32,719 bases of DNA, from assembly GCA_945787885.1 (NCBI GenBank), contig CALZJF010000028.1:1-32719 (forward strand), written 5' to 3'. Made by a program: the position numbers and the translations under genes. Positions 24,528-32,643 of this stretch are shown here, piece by piece; the first letter of the stretch is position 1, and each line of letters begins with the position of its first letter. The notes below the pieces were generated by a model. It was given only the letters and a program-made list of their open reading frames with translations. It ran no database searches and had not been told where the DNA came from. This stretch comes from an uncultured Bacteroidales bacterium (GTDB taxonomy: Bacteria > Bacteroidota > Bacteroidia > Bacteroidales > Bacteroidaceae).

Positions 24528-24572
24528 CGGTGTAATACTTCACTATTACACAGAAATACCGGTCACTTTCTG
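24509..24572. promoter_or_regulatory. Concentric palindromic operator candidate
   Basis: Two inverted repeats share the same centre at 24540.5: the inner GTGTAAT-N8-ATTACAC (24530-24551) and the outer CAGAAAGTG/CACTTTCTG (24509-24517 and 24564-24572). Half of the bases between them also match. The region overlaps the promoter candidate and ends 35 nt before the ABC ATPase start. The operon's own YtrA-like GntR regulator is the obvious candidate to bind it (inference). Confidence 0.7.
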
Positions 24573-24607
24573 CATATATACTCAGAAAAATTCTAATCTC
24601 TTCACTC

Positions 24608-25453
24608 ATGATTAGCATCAATCACCTCAACTTCCGCTACAATTTCCATCGTCCGCCAGTCTTTACGGACTTCTCTCTGGAAATTGGCGATGGCCAAATC
24701 ATCGGGCTATTAGGAAAGAACGGCACAGGAAAATCCACCCTGCTCTATCTCATCTGCGGTCTGCTCTACGACAAGAAACACAGCGTCAGCATTGACGGCA
24801 TTCCCTCACACGAACGACGTCCCGAAACACTGCAACGGCTCTTCATCGTGCCAGAAGAGTTTGAACTCCCTCCCATCAGCATCCGCCAGTATGCGAAGAC
24901 ACACAGCGGATTCTATCCCAACTTCTCAGAGAAAGTGCTTGAAGATACACTCCGGGAATTTGAACTCTCGCCCGACATACACCTCGGAAGCCTCTCGATG
25001 GGACAAAAGAAAAAGGCGTACATCAGCTTTGCGCTGGCAGCGCAGACGGACTATCTGCTGCTCGACGAACCGACTAACGGTCTGGACATTCCGAGCAAAT
25101 CGCAGTTCAGAAAGGTCGTGGCCAGCCAGATGACGGAACAGCGCACCATCATCATCAGCACGCATCAAGTACACGATGTAGAGATGCTGACCGACCGCGT
25201 AGTGCTGCTCGCAGAAGACCGTCTGCTGCTCGATGCCAGCCTCAACGACATCGCCGAACGCCTGCGCTTCGAGGTGCGCCCCGTGGGAGCCGACCTCTCA
25301 GATGCCCTCTACATAGAGCCTTCGATTGCTGGAACATTGGTGGTTGCTCCTGCCAATGGCTTTAGCGACACCACCACCGTCAATCTGGAACTCCTCTTCA
25401 ACGCCTTGACGCAAAATCCGGAAGTCGTCAAAACTCTGACGCAGCCTTCCTAA
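24608..25453 (+). CDS. ABC transporter ATP-binding protein
   Basis: This 281-residue ABC ATPase has Walker A GKNGTGKST (36-44), signature LSMGQKKK (129-136), Walker B LLLDEP (150-155) with D-loop NGLD, and switch His H186 (STHQ). The Q-loop region is IVPEEF rather than a clear Gln-containing motif. A C-terminal extension of about 80 residues (200-281) follows the ATPase core. It resembles ATPases of exporters regulated by YtrA-type GntR proteins in which a separate six-helix membrane subunit follows. The operon order is ATPase, membrane protein, regulator, DUF2807. A palindrome overlaps its promoter. Substrate unknown. Confidence 0.92.
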   Translation: MISINHLNFRYNFHRPPVFTDFSLEIGDGQIIGLLGKNGTGKSTLLYLICGLLYDKKHSVSIDGIPSHERRPETLQRLFIVPEEFELPPISIRQYAKTHSGFYPNFSEKVLEDTLREFELSPDIHLGSLSMGQKKKAYISFALAAQTDYLLLDEPTNGLDIPSKSQFRKVVASQMTEQRTIIISTHQVHDVEMLTDRVVLLAEDRLLLDASLNDIAERLRFEVRPVGADLSDALYIEPSIAGTLVVAPANGFSDTTTVNLELLFNALTQNPEVVKTLTQPS

Positions 25454-25484
25454 AAAATCCTTTACACTCATCTATATATATAAT

Positions 25485-26318
25485 ATGCAGAACTTCAGCC
25501 TCAGACGCACCCTGATGCTCGTGCGCCGCATTATCACCACTGACCCGCAACGCTGGCGAAACTATGCGCTACTCATCTATTTGGCCTACGCCATACCCTC
25601 CATCTATCTGCTGAACAGCACCCGGCATCTGCAGCCTCTCTATCTGAACGACATGCTCGCCAACAGCGCGTCGGCAGCAAACACCATCAGCATTATCCTC
25701 TCCATGCTGGCAGCATCGCTCACGTTCAAGTGTATGAACTCTAAGACAAAACGCCTTGACTTCCTGACACTTCCTGCCACTCACCTGGAGAAATTCGTCA
25801 GCCTACTGCTGGTCTATGTCATACTCTTCCAGATCGTCAACTTCCTGGCTTTCCTGCTGGCCGACCTGACCCAATATTTATTCTTCCTCGTGCAGGGAGT
25901 GAATGCAGGATTCATGCTGCCCCTCTTCTCGTCCAACTTTTCGGGCATCAGCATCGCTCGCGACAGCATGCTGTTCACACAGGGCGAACACATCTGGCAG
26001 ATAACGCTCATCCTGTATCTTGCCACCATCTGCCGCATTGCCACCTTCATCTTGGGCAGTGCCATCTTCCGCCGTCAGGCGTTCGTGCTCACCATACTCT
26101 TCTTCTTCGTCACCGGCATGGGGCTTCTGACCTTAGTCATCCTCCCACTTGACGACGTACTGATACTGAACCTGGATTTCATACGCAAAATCGATGCTGG
26201 CACAATATGTAACGCCATTATCCTTGCCGAACTGGCTTGGACGACAGCATGCTGCTGGCTCAGCTATAGAATGTTTGCGAAAGCCAGCGTCATCACTTCG
26301 AAAAACATTGGGTTCTGA
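25485..26318 (+). CDS. ABC transporter membrane subunit (ABC-2-like)
   Basis: The 277-residue protein has about six hydrophobic helices (about 27-45, 65-83, 103-130, 166-190, 201-225 and 246-264). The N terminus is basic and cytoplasmic in appearance (MQNFSLRRTLMLVRRIITTDPQRWRN). I cannot assign a named family by motif, but directly following an ABC ATPase (31 nt) and preceding its GntR regulator makes it the permease partner. With the ATPase it would form a dimeric exporter or envelope-stress transporter; the substrate is unknown. Confidence 0.8.
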   Translation: MQNFSLRRTLMLVRRIITTDPQRWRNYALLIYLAYAIPSIYLLNSTRHLQPLYLNDMLANSASAANTISIILSMLAASLTFKCMNSKTKRLDFLTLPATHLEKFVSLLLVYVILFQIVNFLAFLLADLTQYLFFLVQGVNAGFMLPLFSSNFSGISIARDSMLFTQGEHIWQITLILYLATICRIATFILGSAIFRRQAFVLTILFFFVTGMGLLTLVILPLDDVLILNLDFIRKIDAGTICNAIILAELAWTTACCWLSYRMFAKASVITSKNIGF

Positions 26319-26380
26319 CACTCAGACATTCATTCCTACCCCCACTCTTCTCCTTGATTGACTCATTTACTGAAGGAACT

Positions 26381-26743
26381 ATGAATTTCAGAGAAACATG
26401 CCCCATCTATCTCCAGATATCCGACCGACTGATGGACGAAATACTGGCGGGGAAATATGCCCCCGATGAGCGCATACCCGGTGTGCGCGACTACAGCGTA
26501 CTGCTACAGGTGAACGTGAACACCACGACAAAGGCGTTCGACCAACTCCGGCAGCGCGGCATCATCTATGACAAGCGCGGTCTGGGATGCTTCGTCAGCC
26601 CTGATGCCATACAGCGCATACTCAGCATACGCCGCGATGCCTTCTTCAACGAATGGATTCCCGACATCGCACAGGCTATCCGGCAACTCGGCATCACCAC
26701 GGATGAACTCCTCAGCCATCTCGAACAATGCAATGAAGCATAA
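26381..26743 (+). CDS. GntR family regulator, YtrA-like
   Basis: This 120-residue protein has an N-terminal winged helix of the GntR type (PIYLQISDRLMDEILAGKYAPDERIPGVRDYSVLLQVNVNTTTKAFDQLRQRGIIYDKRGLGCFVS, residues 5-70). A short helical tail of about 50 residues follows, too small for a ligand-binding FadR/HutC domain. That layout is the YtrA subfamily, usually repressors of their own ABC operons. An in-frame ATG at 26354 would add nine residues without family likeness, so 26381 is chosen. It is the third gene of the operon, and a concentric palindrome at the promoter is its likely binding site. Confidence 0.9.
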   Translation: MNFRETCPIYLQISDRLMDEILAGKYAPDERIPGVRDYSVLLQVNVNTTTKAFDQLRQRGIIYDKRGLGCFVSPDAIQRILSIRRDAFFNEWIPDIAQAIRQLGITTDELLSHLEQCNEA

Positions 26744-26779
26744 ACAAGCATCATACACACACACTTCATCATACATCTT

Positions 26780-27535
26780 ATGTTTCAGAATTTCATCCAT
26801 ACGCTTACCGTGGTAGCTGCCATGCTCAGCGCAACATGCCTCATCTCCTGCAAAGAAAAGAAAAGCCGCTTCGAAACCTTCGAGGTGCCTGCCACAATGG
26901 TGCATTCCATAGAAGCGCGCTCGGGCATCAATGTGGTCTATGAACAAAAAGAGGGGGAGCCGAAGGTGAGCGTCAACTGCGACACCCTCATCACTCCGCT
27001 CCTCTCCGTCAATGTCATCGACGGAAAACTCATAGCGACATACAAAGACGAAAACCACATACCCCGAGGCAACGTGACTGTAAACGTCGTGGCACCCGCC
27101 GTGGCTACTTACAAAGCTGAAATGGGGGCAGAAATCAAGGCGAAAGAAGGTGTAGAAATCACGGGCAACGTGGAAATTGAAGCCAACACGGCTGGTTACG
27201 TGCGTTTCGGAGCCGGACTGAAATGCCAGAAGGCCCGCATCGTGGCACAAAACACAGGCAAAGTCACGCTGAAAAAGATGGAAATCGACGCCACCGAGGT
27301 GAAAGCCACGACGGCAGCCTACGTCATTCTCGAGGGAAACACCCAGATGCTGCAATACAATCGTGGTACAACGGCTGACATCGTGCATAAGAAACTAACG
27401 ACCAACCGTATAGACTCCCTAAAAACAACGGAGCCTTACAACTATCCGCCACCCAAAAAGCAGAAGCAGAAGCCTCAACCATCAAAACCGCAGCCTGCCA
27501 CCAAGGACTCCGTGCCCCAAAAGCCTGCGGCATGA
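26780..27535 (+). CDS. DUF2807 (head GIN domain) lipoprotein
   Basis: This 251-residue putative lipoprotein has a signal peptide with lipobox ending LISC (C24). The core (about 35-215) is a repetitive beta-rich domain of the DUF2807 type: FEVPATMVHSIEARSGINVVYEQ, then VNVIDGKLIATYKDE, VTVNVVAPAVATYKAEMGAEIKA. A Pro/Lys/Gln-rich tail (PPPKKQKQKPQPSKPQPATK) could reach through or bind envelope polymers. Function of the family is not established; it is common in Bacteroidota envelopes. It is the last gene of the ABC-GntR operon, 36 nt after the regulator, so it is probably induced by the same envelope signal. A terminator follows. Confidence 0.85.
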   Translation: MFQNFIHTLTVVAAMLSATCLISCKEKKSRFETFEVPATMVHSIEARSGINVVYEQKEGEPKVSVNCDTLITPLLSVNVIDGKLIATYKDENHIPRGNVTVNVVAPAVATYKAEMGAEIKAKEGVEITGNVEIEANTAGYVRFGAGLKCQKARIVAQNTGKVTLKKMEIDATEVKATTAAYVILEGNTQMLQYNRGTTADIVHKKLTTNRIDSLKTTEPYNYPPPKKQKQKPQPSKPQPATKDSVPQKPAA

Positions 27536-27588
27536 AGCTATGAGAGCATAATCTGGCTGAGCCCCAAGGGAAATCAACAGCAAAAGCA

Positions 27589-27627
27589 GAGGCTGTGTCA
27601 GTACGCACACTGACACAGCCTCTTTTG
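27589..27627 (+). terminator. Terminator of the ABC-GntR-DUF2807 operon
   Basis: GAGGCTGTGTCAGT (27589-27602) pairs with ACTGACACAGCCTC (27609-27622), a 14-bp perfect stem with a six-base loop, followed by TTTT. It faces the end of rnpB, which converges from the other strand. Confidence 0.92.
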
Positions 27628-27642
27628 TAGGTAATAAAAAAA

Positions 27643-28061
27643 GGAGCAGCCGGCCGATGAGCCGGGTTCTGTACCGCAGCGAAGATGTCACGGCGTCCGT
27701 CATTTATCTACGATGGGCGTCGCCACCCACCTCTATCGTCCTACCCTCCAGCGCTTGTCGCCAACGACAATCGGACGGGCCACCCTCTGACGCTGGTTTA
27801 CGCGGACTTTCATCTTCCGATGTGTACAGCACGACTGTCGCCAGCCGCCTGGTGAGCTCTTACCTCACCTTCTCACCCTTACCTCCTGAATGGAAAACAC
27901 GACATGCAGGCTTGCGCCCGACGGCGTGCGGAGGCGGTTGTTTTCTTCTACACGTATCAGCCCTCGCGGACTCCTTCCCGTTAGGAAGCGGAATGCCCTG
28001 TGCTGCCCAGACTTTCCTCTGCCGTACGAGCATCTCTTAACTTCGAAATATAGACCGCTCC
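27643..28061 (-). ncRNA. rnpB: RNase P RNA, class A
   Basis: This is the catalytic RNA of RNase P, about 419 nt. On the minus strand the 5' end GGAGCGGTC (28053-28061) pairs with the 3' GGCTGCTCC (27643-27651) to form helix P1, allowing G-U pairs. The universally conserved GAGGAAAGTC core follows at 28011-28020. The 3' conserved CAGAACCCGGCTCAT lies near 27657-27671. A seven-U tract (27636-27642) directly after P1 acts as the terminator. Open frames seen here are accidental. The ends are set by P1 pairing and could be off by a few bases. It processes tRNA 5' leaders, including those in this window. Confidence 0.93.
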
Positions 28062-28172
28062 TACTCCCGCAGTATCAACACGAGGCTGACACGACGGCGA
28101 AGCAGTTGAAGGGAAGAGAACGCCCGACGGAAGCGACGGACTGTCCGACTGCTTCCTTATAAATTTATGGCG

Positions 28173-28207
28173 CAAAATTATGAATTTCAGCCTTGAAACG
28201 ACAATTA
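28173..28207 (-). promoter_or_regulatory. Promoter candidate for rnpB
   Basis: TAATTTTG on the minus strand (28173-28180) is a good -7 box. TTGT lies 20 nt upstream (near 28201-28204). It lies about 110 nt before the predicted mature 5' end, so either a leader is trimmed or a weaker, nearer promoter is used. Confidence 0.45.
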
Positions 28208-28223
28208 AAAGAAAATTATTTCC

Positions 28224-28231
28224 TAATTTTG
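28224..28231 (+). promoter_or_regulatory. Promoter -7 box for the DUF5103 gene
   Basis: TAATTTTG lies 32 nt before the ATG at 28264. No clear -33 TTTG is at the normal distance. It is divergent from the rnpB promoter candidate 44 nt away. Its position rules out the more upstream in-frame ATG at 28180 as start. Confidence 0.55.
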
Positions 28232-28263
28232 CACGCAAAACAATCACTTTTCGCCAACTCAAC

Positions 28264-29547
28264 ATGACTGATTCCCAACGCTGGCTTTCGATGCTCAGCA
28301 TCCTTCTGACTCTCTGCGGCGACGCCTCTGCCCAGCAGGCGCGCATACTGGGAGGTATAGCCTCTCTGCGAACGGAGATTGGCGGACAGCTCGTCGGGAT
28401 GCCTGTGCTGAAATTGGCATCAGGCGAGACGATGGAGGTCAGTTTTGACGAACTGAGCCACGACTATCACCGTTTCGTCTATCGGCTCGAACATCTCGAC
28501 CGCTTCTGGCAACCATCTGATGGGCTCTTCTTCACGGAATATGCTGAGGCCACTCAGACGGATGTGCCTATCGAGACCTATACGGAGAGCCAAAATGTCA
28601 GTACGAACTACACCCACTACTCTTTCAGTTTTCCCAACTCAGACATGCGGCCGCTGCTTTCGGGCAACTATCGGCTGACCATCCTGGCAGACGATGATGA
28701 GCTGCGCCCCGTGGCAGAGGTTTATTGCTGCATGACTGAGACCGCCGTCGGCATCAATGGCACCGTGACGACTGATACGGAGATTGACTACAACGGGCAG
28801 CATCAGCAAGTGGTTTTCAACGTGGATTGTGCACAGCTCCCCGCACGCGACTACCGCGAGGACTGCTACACCGTAGTACTTCAGAACGACCGTTGGGACA
28901 ATGCTGTCTGCGGAGCACCACCGACGTCGATTCATGCCGACCGCATGGAGTGGAGCCATCAACGCCAACTGGTGTTCCCCGCTGGAAATGAATACCGGAA
29001 ATACGAACAACTCTCACCGCGATATGCCGGACTGAATGTAGAATCAGTAGGATGGTTCGAGCCGTGGCTCCATGCCACCATCGCCACGGACGATATTCGG
29101 CGCAACTATCTGACCTACGAAGACCAAAACGGAACGAGCGTCATTCGAAACACGGACAACGTATATGATGAGACGGAGACGGAATATATGATTACGCATT
29201 TCGCCCTTCATGCCCCCGAACCTTTTGAAGATGCGCGCGTCTATCTGAATGGCCGATGGACAACGGGGGGCATTTCACCGCAATGGGAACTGACCTATAA
29301 TCCCGACAGCCAATGCTACGAGGGAGCCTTCATCATGAAGCAGGGATATTATGACTATCAATACCTCGTCGTACCCAACGGAATGGCTCTACCCGCACCT
29401 GCCACCATCAGTCTGACGGCAGCGACAGAGGGCGACTTCTACCAGACAGAAAACGAATACCGCATACTTGTCTATTTTTCACTGCCCGGCGACCGCTACG
29501 ATCGCCTCGTCGGTGCATCGCGGCTGAAGAAGGGGGCGTTGCAATAA
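28264..29547 (+). CDS. DUF5103 protein, type IX secretion plug-like
   Basis: This 427-residue exported protein has a signal peptide at 1-23 (cut near ASA-Q). It has the pattern of DUF5103, with an N-terminal domain (about 35-150) containing LEVSFDEL-like and YRLEHLDRFWQPSDGLFFTEYAEATQT segments. A C-terminal part has beta-rich FALHAPEPFEDARVYLNGRWTTGGISPQWELTYNPDSQCYEGAFIMKQGYYDYQYL, like a carbohydrate-binding or Ig-type fold. The family includes the plug that closes the SprA translocon of the type IX secretion system. Other T9SS genes are not in the window. The start is fixed by the promoter box at 28224. Confidence 0.85.
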   Translation: MTDSQRWLSMLSILLTLCGDASAQQARILGGIASLRTEIGGQLVGMPVLKLASGETMEVSFDELSHDYHRFVYRLEHLDRFWQPSDGLFFTEYAEATQTDVPIETYTESQNVSTNYTHYSFSFPNSDMRPLLSGNYRLTILADDDELRPVAEVYCCMTETAVGINGTVTTDTEIDYNGQHQQVVFNVDCAQLPARDYREDCYTVVLQNDRWDNAVCGAPPTSIHADRMEWSHQRQLVFPAGNEYRKYEQLSPRYAGLNVESVGWFEPWLHATIATDDIRRNYLTYEDQNGTSVIRNTDNVYDETETEYMITHFALHAPEPFEDARVYLNGRWTTGGISPQWELTYNPDSQCYEGAFIMKQGYYDYQYLVVPNGMALPAPATISLTAATEGDFYQTENEYRILVYFSLPGDRYDRLVGASRLKKGALQ

Positions 29548-29609
29548 TGCCTCTGTCCAGCTTTTCCATCATTTCCCCTATCATTCTTCAGCCTCCCCCT
29601 CCCTACACC

Positions 29610-30308
29610 ATGAACTATTTCACCTTCGAACCTTTCATCAATTATAGCCAGAGCTTCGACCTGCAACTGATACACCAATGGTTTGTCAGCAGTTTGGACT
29701 ATATCGGCACGCTGGCATTTGCCATCTCTGGCATCCGCCTGGCCTCCGCAAAGAATTTCGACCTCTTCGGTGCCTACGTCATGGGCCTTGCCACTGCCAT
29801 CGGCGGCGGAACCGTGCGCGACATCATGCTTGGGCTGCCCATCTTCTGGATGCAGCACGGCGAGATATATTTCAGCATCGTCGCAGCAGCCTTGATTTTA
29901 GTATGGCTCTTCCGCGAACACGTAGTACGCCGCGACAACACTTGGTTTCTATTCGACACCGTGGGTCTTGGCATGTTCACCGTCATCGGCATCGAAAAAG
30001 CACTGGGAGCGGGACAGCCGATGTGGGTGGCGATGATGATGGGAGCCCTGACGGGAGCAGGCGGCGGCGTCATCCGCGATGTCTTCCTGAATGAAATTCC
30101 CCTTATCTTCCGAGCAGAAATCTATGCCTTGGCGTGCCTCATCGGAGGTTTGTTCTACTGGGTAGGCACGCAGCTTCATCTTTCCCCCGTGACGTGCGGT
30201 TTTGCCTGCGGTGCCAGCGTCATCCTGACGCGCATACTCGCCGTGCGCTACAATCTCCATCTGCCCGTCTTGCATAGCAGCGAGGGAAACTCAGACTTCC
30301 CGGCATGA
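29610..30308 (+). CDS. TRIC (UPF0126) family membrane channel
   Basis: This 232-residue membrane protein has the two-fold repeated GGG motif of the family: GGGTVRD and GGGVIRD, each at the bend of a helix. Seven hydrophobic helices follow an N-terminal amphipathic part. Prokaryotic TRIC proteins form trimeric cation-selective channels; some UPF0126 members have been linked to glycine uptake, so the substrate is open. An in-frame ATG at 29547 overlapping the previous stop would add a Pro/Ser-rich, unconserved 21 residues; 29610 is preferred. It follows the DUF5103 gene by 62 nt, probably in the same transcript. Confidence 0.9.
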   Translation: MNYFTFEPFINYSQSFDLQLIHQWFVSSLDYIGTLAFAISGIRLASAKNFDLFGAYVMGLATAIGGGTVRDIMLGLPIFWMQHGEIYFSIVAAALILVWLFREHVVRRDNTWFLFDTVGLGMFTVIGIEKALGAGQPMWVAMMMGALTGAGGGVIRDVFLNEIPLIFRAEIYALACLIGGLFYWVGTQLHLSPVTCGFACGASVILTRILAVRYNLHLPVLHSSEGNSDFPA

Positions 30309-30372
30309 TTACAATAGTTCTGCAAAGACAGAATATAGCAGAATTTGGCTTTTCTTATAAAAAACAACGCTG

Positions 30373-30408
30373 TTTGCAAAGCCCATTGCGATTATTTCTG
30401 TAACTTTG
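30373..30408 (+). promoter_or_regulatory. Promoter of the phosphohexomutase gene
   Basis: TAACTTTG (30401-30408) is a strong -7 box. TTTG at 30373-30376 is 24 nt upstream, somewhat far for a -33 element. The gene starts 81 nt downstream. Confidence 0.6.
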
Positions 30409-30489
30409 TGGCGCATATTCCTATATAAATCATAGGCTGCCATCTATTGAAGACAACTTGTAACATATAACATTTACCCCTAATCATCT

Positions 30490-32232
30490 ATGGAAAATCA
30501 AGAACTCATAGCCCAGTGCTCAGCAGAAGCACAGAAGTGGCTCGACTCTCCCATCTACGATGCTGAGACCAAGAAGGCCGTAAAAGCCATGCTCGATGAT
30601 GAAGACAAGACGGCTCTCATCGATGCTTTCTATCGCTCACTCGAATTTGGCACGGGCGGTCTGCGCGGCATCATGGGCCCTGGCACAAACCGCATGAACA
30701 AATACATCGTCGGTATGGCCACGCAGGGTTTTGCCAACTATCTCCTCAAGGCTTTCCCCGGACAGCAGGTCAGCGTCGTTGTGGGTCATGACTGCCGCAA
30801 TGAAGGTCGGATGTATGCGGAGAGCGTTGCTGCCATCTTCAGCGCAAACGGCATTAAGGCTTATCTATTCGAGAGCCTCCGCCCAACGCCTGAAATCTCT
30901 TTTGCCATCAGACAGCTGGGAGCAAAGGCTGGAGTGAACGTCACTGCAAGCCACAACCCGAAGGAATACAATGGCTACAAGGCCTACTGGGAAGACGGCG
31001 CACAGGTGCTCGCACCACACGACACGGGCATCATCGAAGAGGTGAACAAAGTGGCCATTGAGGACGTAAAGTTTGAAGCCAACTGGGACCTCATTGAAAT
31101 CATCGGAGGAGAGATGGACTTCGACTATATGACTGCCGTACACGAGGCTCTCATTGACCAAGAAGTCATCAACCGCCAGAAGGACCTCAATATCGTATAT
31201 TCTGCCATGCACGGCACAGGACGCGTCATCGTGCCGCTCTGCCTCCGCAGCTGGGGCTTCCAGAATATCCACGTCGTACCCGAGCAGATGGTCGTTGACG
31301 GCAACTTCCCCACTGTGGTCAGCCCCAACCCTGAGAATGCGGAAGCCATGACGCTCGGCATGAATCTGGGCACGAAGCTCAATGCAGACCTCGTCGTTGC
31401 CACCGATCCCGATGCAGACCGCTTGGCCATCGTATGCCGCGACAACAAGGGCGAATGGATGATTCTCAACGGCAACCAGACGGCACTCATGTTCTGCTAC
31501 TACATTATCAAGAACAAGAAGAATTTGGGTCAGCTCAAGAGCACAGACTTCCTCGTAAAGACCATCGTGACGACCGAAAGCATCGCCAACATTGCCAAGA
31601 AGGAAGGCGTAGAAATCCGCGATTGCTATACGGGATTCAAGTGGATTGCACGCGAAATTGCGCTTTCTGAAGGCAAGCAGAAGTACATCGGAGGCGGCGA
31701 GGAGAGCTTCGGATTCCTCCCCTACGACAAGGTTCGCGACAAGGATGCGCCTGCTTCCATCTGCCTCATCTGCGAAATCGCTGCTTGGGCAAAGGATCAG
31801 GGCAAAACGCTCTACGACCTGCTCATGCAAATCTACGTGGACTACGGCTTCAGCCTCGAACACACCATCAATGTGACGAAGCCTGGCAAGAGCGGTGCCG
31901 ATGAGATTAAGGCCATGATGGAGAACTTCCGTGCAAACCGCCCGAAGAGCATTGCCGGCAGCAAGGTGACGCTCGTGAAGGACTACGGCGTACTCAAGAC
32001 GTACGACGCTGAAGGCAATGAGGCTTCCCTTGATATGCCTTGCACCAGCAACGTGCTCCAGTGGTTCACGGAGGATGGCACGAAGATTTCGGTACGTCCC
32101 TCAGGCACTGAGCCGAAAATCAAATTCTATTGCGAAATCCACGGCGAGATGGGATGCCCCAACTGCTACGCCAGCGCTAAGGAGGATGCTTTGAAGAAGA
32201 TTGAGGCCATCAAGAAAGAGCTGGGTCTCTAA
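30490..32232 (+). CDS. Phosphoglucomutase/phosphomannomutase family enzyme
   Basis: The 580-residue alpha-D-phosphohexomutase interconverts hexose 1- and 6-phosphates, most likely glucose. The phosphoserine is S154 in TASHNPKEYNGYK, the metal loop is DPDADR at about 305-310, the sugar-binding GGGEESFG lies at about 399-406, and the phosphate-binding RPSGTEPKIKF lies near 536-546. It is longer than E. coli ManB/GlmM proteins and of the size of Bacteroides and Bacillus PgcA-type enzymes, which act on glucose 1-phosphate for glycogen and capsule pathways. It has its own promoter and terminator, so it appears monocistronic. The exact sugar cannot be decided from the sequence. Confidence 0.93.
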   Translation: MENQELIAQCSAEAQKWLDSPIYDAETKKAVKAMLDDEDKTALIDAFYRSLEFGTGGLRGIMGPGTNRMNKYIVGMATQGFANYLLKAFPGQQVSVVVGHDCRNEGRMYAESVAAIFSANGIKAYLFESLRPTPEISFAIRQLGAKAGVNVTASHNPKEYNGYKAYWEDGAQVLAPHDTGIIEEVNKVAIEDVKFEANWDLIEIIGGEMDFDYMTAVHEALIDQEVINRQKDLNIVYSAMHGTGRVIVPLCLRSWGFQNIHVVPEQMVVDGNFPTVVSPNPENAEAMTLGMNLGTKLNADLVVATDPDADRLAIVCRDNKGEWMILNGNQTALMFCYYIIKNKKNLGQLKSTDFLVKTIVTTESIANIAKKEGVEIRDCYTGFKWIAREIALSEGKQKYIGGGEESFGFLPYDKVRDKDAPASICLICEIAAWAKDQGKTLYDLLMQIYVDYGFSLEHTINVTKPGKSGADEIKAMMENFRANRPKSIAGSKVTLVKDYGVLKTYDAEGNEASLDMPCTSNVLQWFTEDGTKISVRPSGTEPKIKFYCEIHGEMGCPNCYASAKEDALKKIEAIKKELGL

Positions 32233-32277
32233 TCCCTCTCTCGTTCCCTTTGACCTTTACGCCGAGAATTCCCCAAA

Positions 32278-32330
32278 CGAGATGGGAGGAGGCAGCATGC
32301 AGCTAACTCTTGCGCCCTCCCCCCATCTCG
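32278..32330 (+). other. Long hairpin between the mutase gene and its terminator
   Basis: CGAGATGGGAGGAGG (32278-32292) can pair with CCTCCCCCCATCTCG (32316-32330) in a long stem with one or two bulges. It lies 46 nt after the stop and 21 nt before the intrinsic terminator. It may protect the mRNA 3' end; no U run follows it. Confidence 0.5.
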
Positions 32331-32351
32331 CAATCTATGACGATTAACAGC

Positions 32352-32393
32352 AAAGACACCCCCTCCTTCTCGGCTTCGGGGGTGTCTTTTTTT
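32352..32393 (+). terminator. Terminator of the phosphohexomutase gene
   Basis: AAAGACACCCC (32352-32362) pairs with GGGGTGTCTTT (32379-32389), followed by a run of T to 32393. Confidence 0.9.
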
Positions 32394-32503
32394 TCATCTT
32401 CAGCCTTCCCTCGCGCGCGTAATATATAATGTGTGTTTAACCAGAAAAGCCTCTGTTCTCTCAGTTGCTGAATGAGAGCAAAATCCCCCTCCCCCAAAAA
32501 GAA

Positions 32504-32643
32504 GTAAGCAGGCAAGTAGGTAACGAACATTAGTTTTATGTTTGAATGCACTGTTTGAATGCAGGTTTTAGACTTGAAAAAAAGGAGCATAGCGTGTGCT
32601 ATATGACTGTTTTCAAGGCTAAAAAATCGGCCAAAGAGAGCGT
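32504..32643 (+). repeat. Dispersed intergenic repeat 2, second copy
   Basis: This copy shares conserved blocks in the same order and orientation as 19887-20027, including TAAGCAGGCAA, TTTGAATGCACTGTTTGAAT and CTATATGACTGTTTTCAAGG (32599-32618). The stretch after it (to the window end) has no gene I recognise. A 95-codon minus-strand frame over this area has no recognisable content. Confidence 0.6.

Noticed and set aside
27657-28162. Plus-strand open frames of 90-127 codons
   Set aside because: They lie entirely or mainly within the RNase P RNA gene, whose conserved cores and P1 pairing explain the sequence.
30865-31863. 332-codon minus-strand open frame
   Set aside because: It is antisense to the phosphohexomutase gene; no motifs and no promoter.
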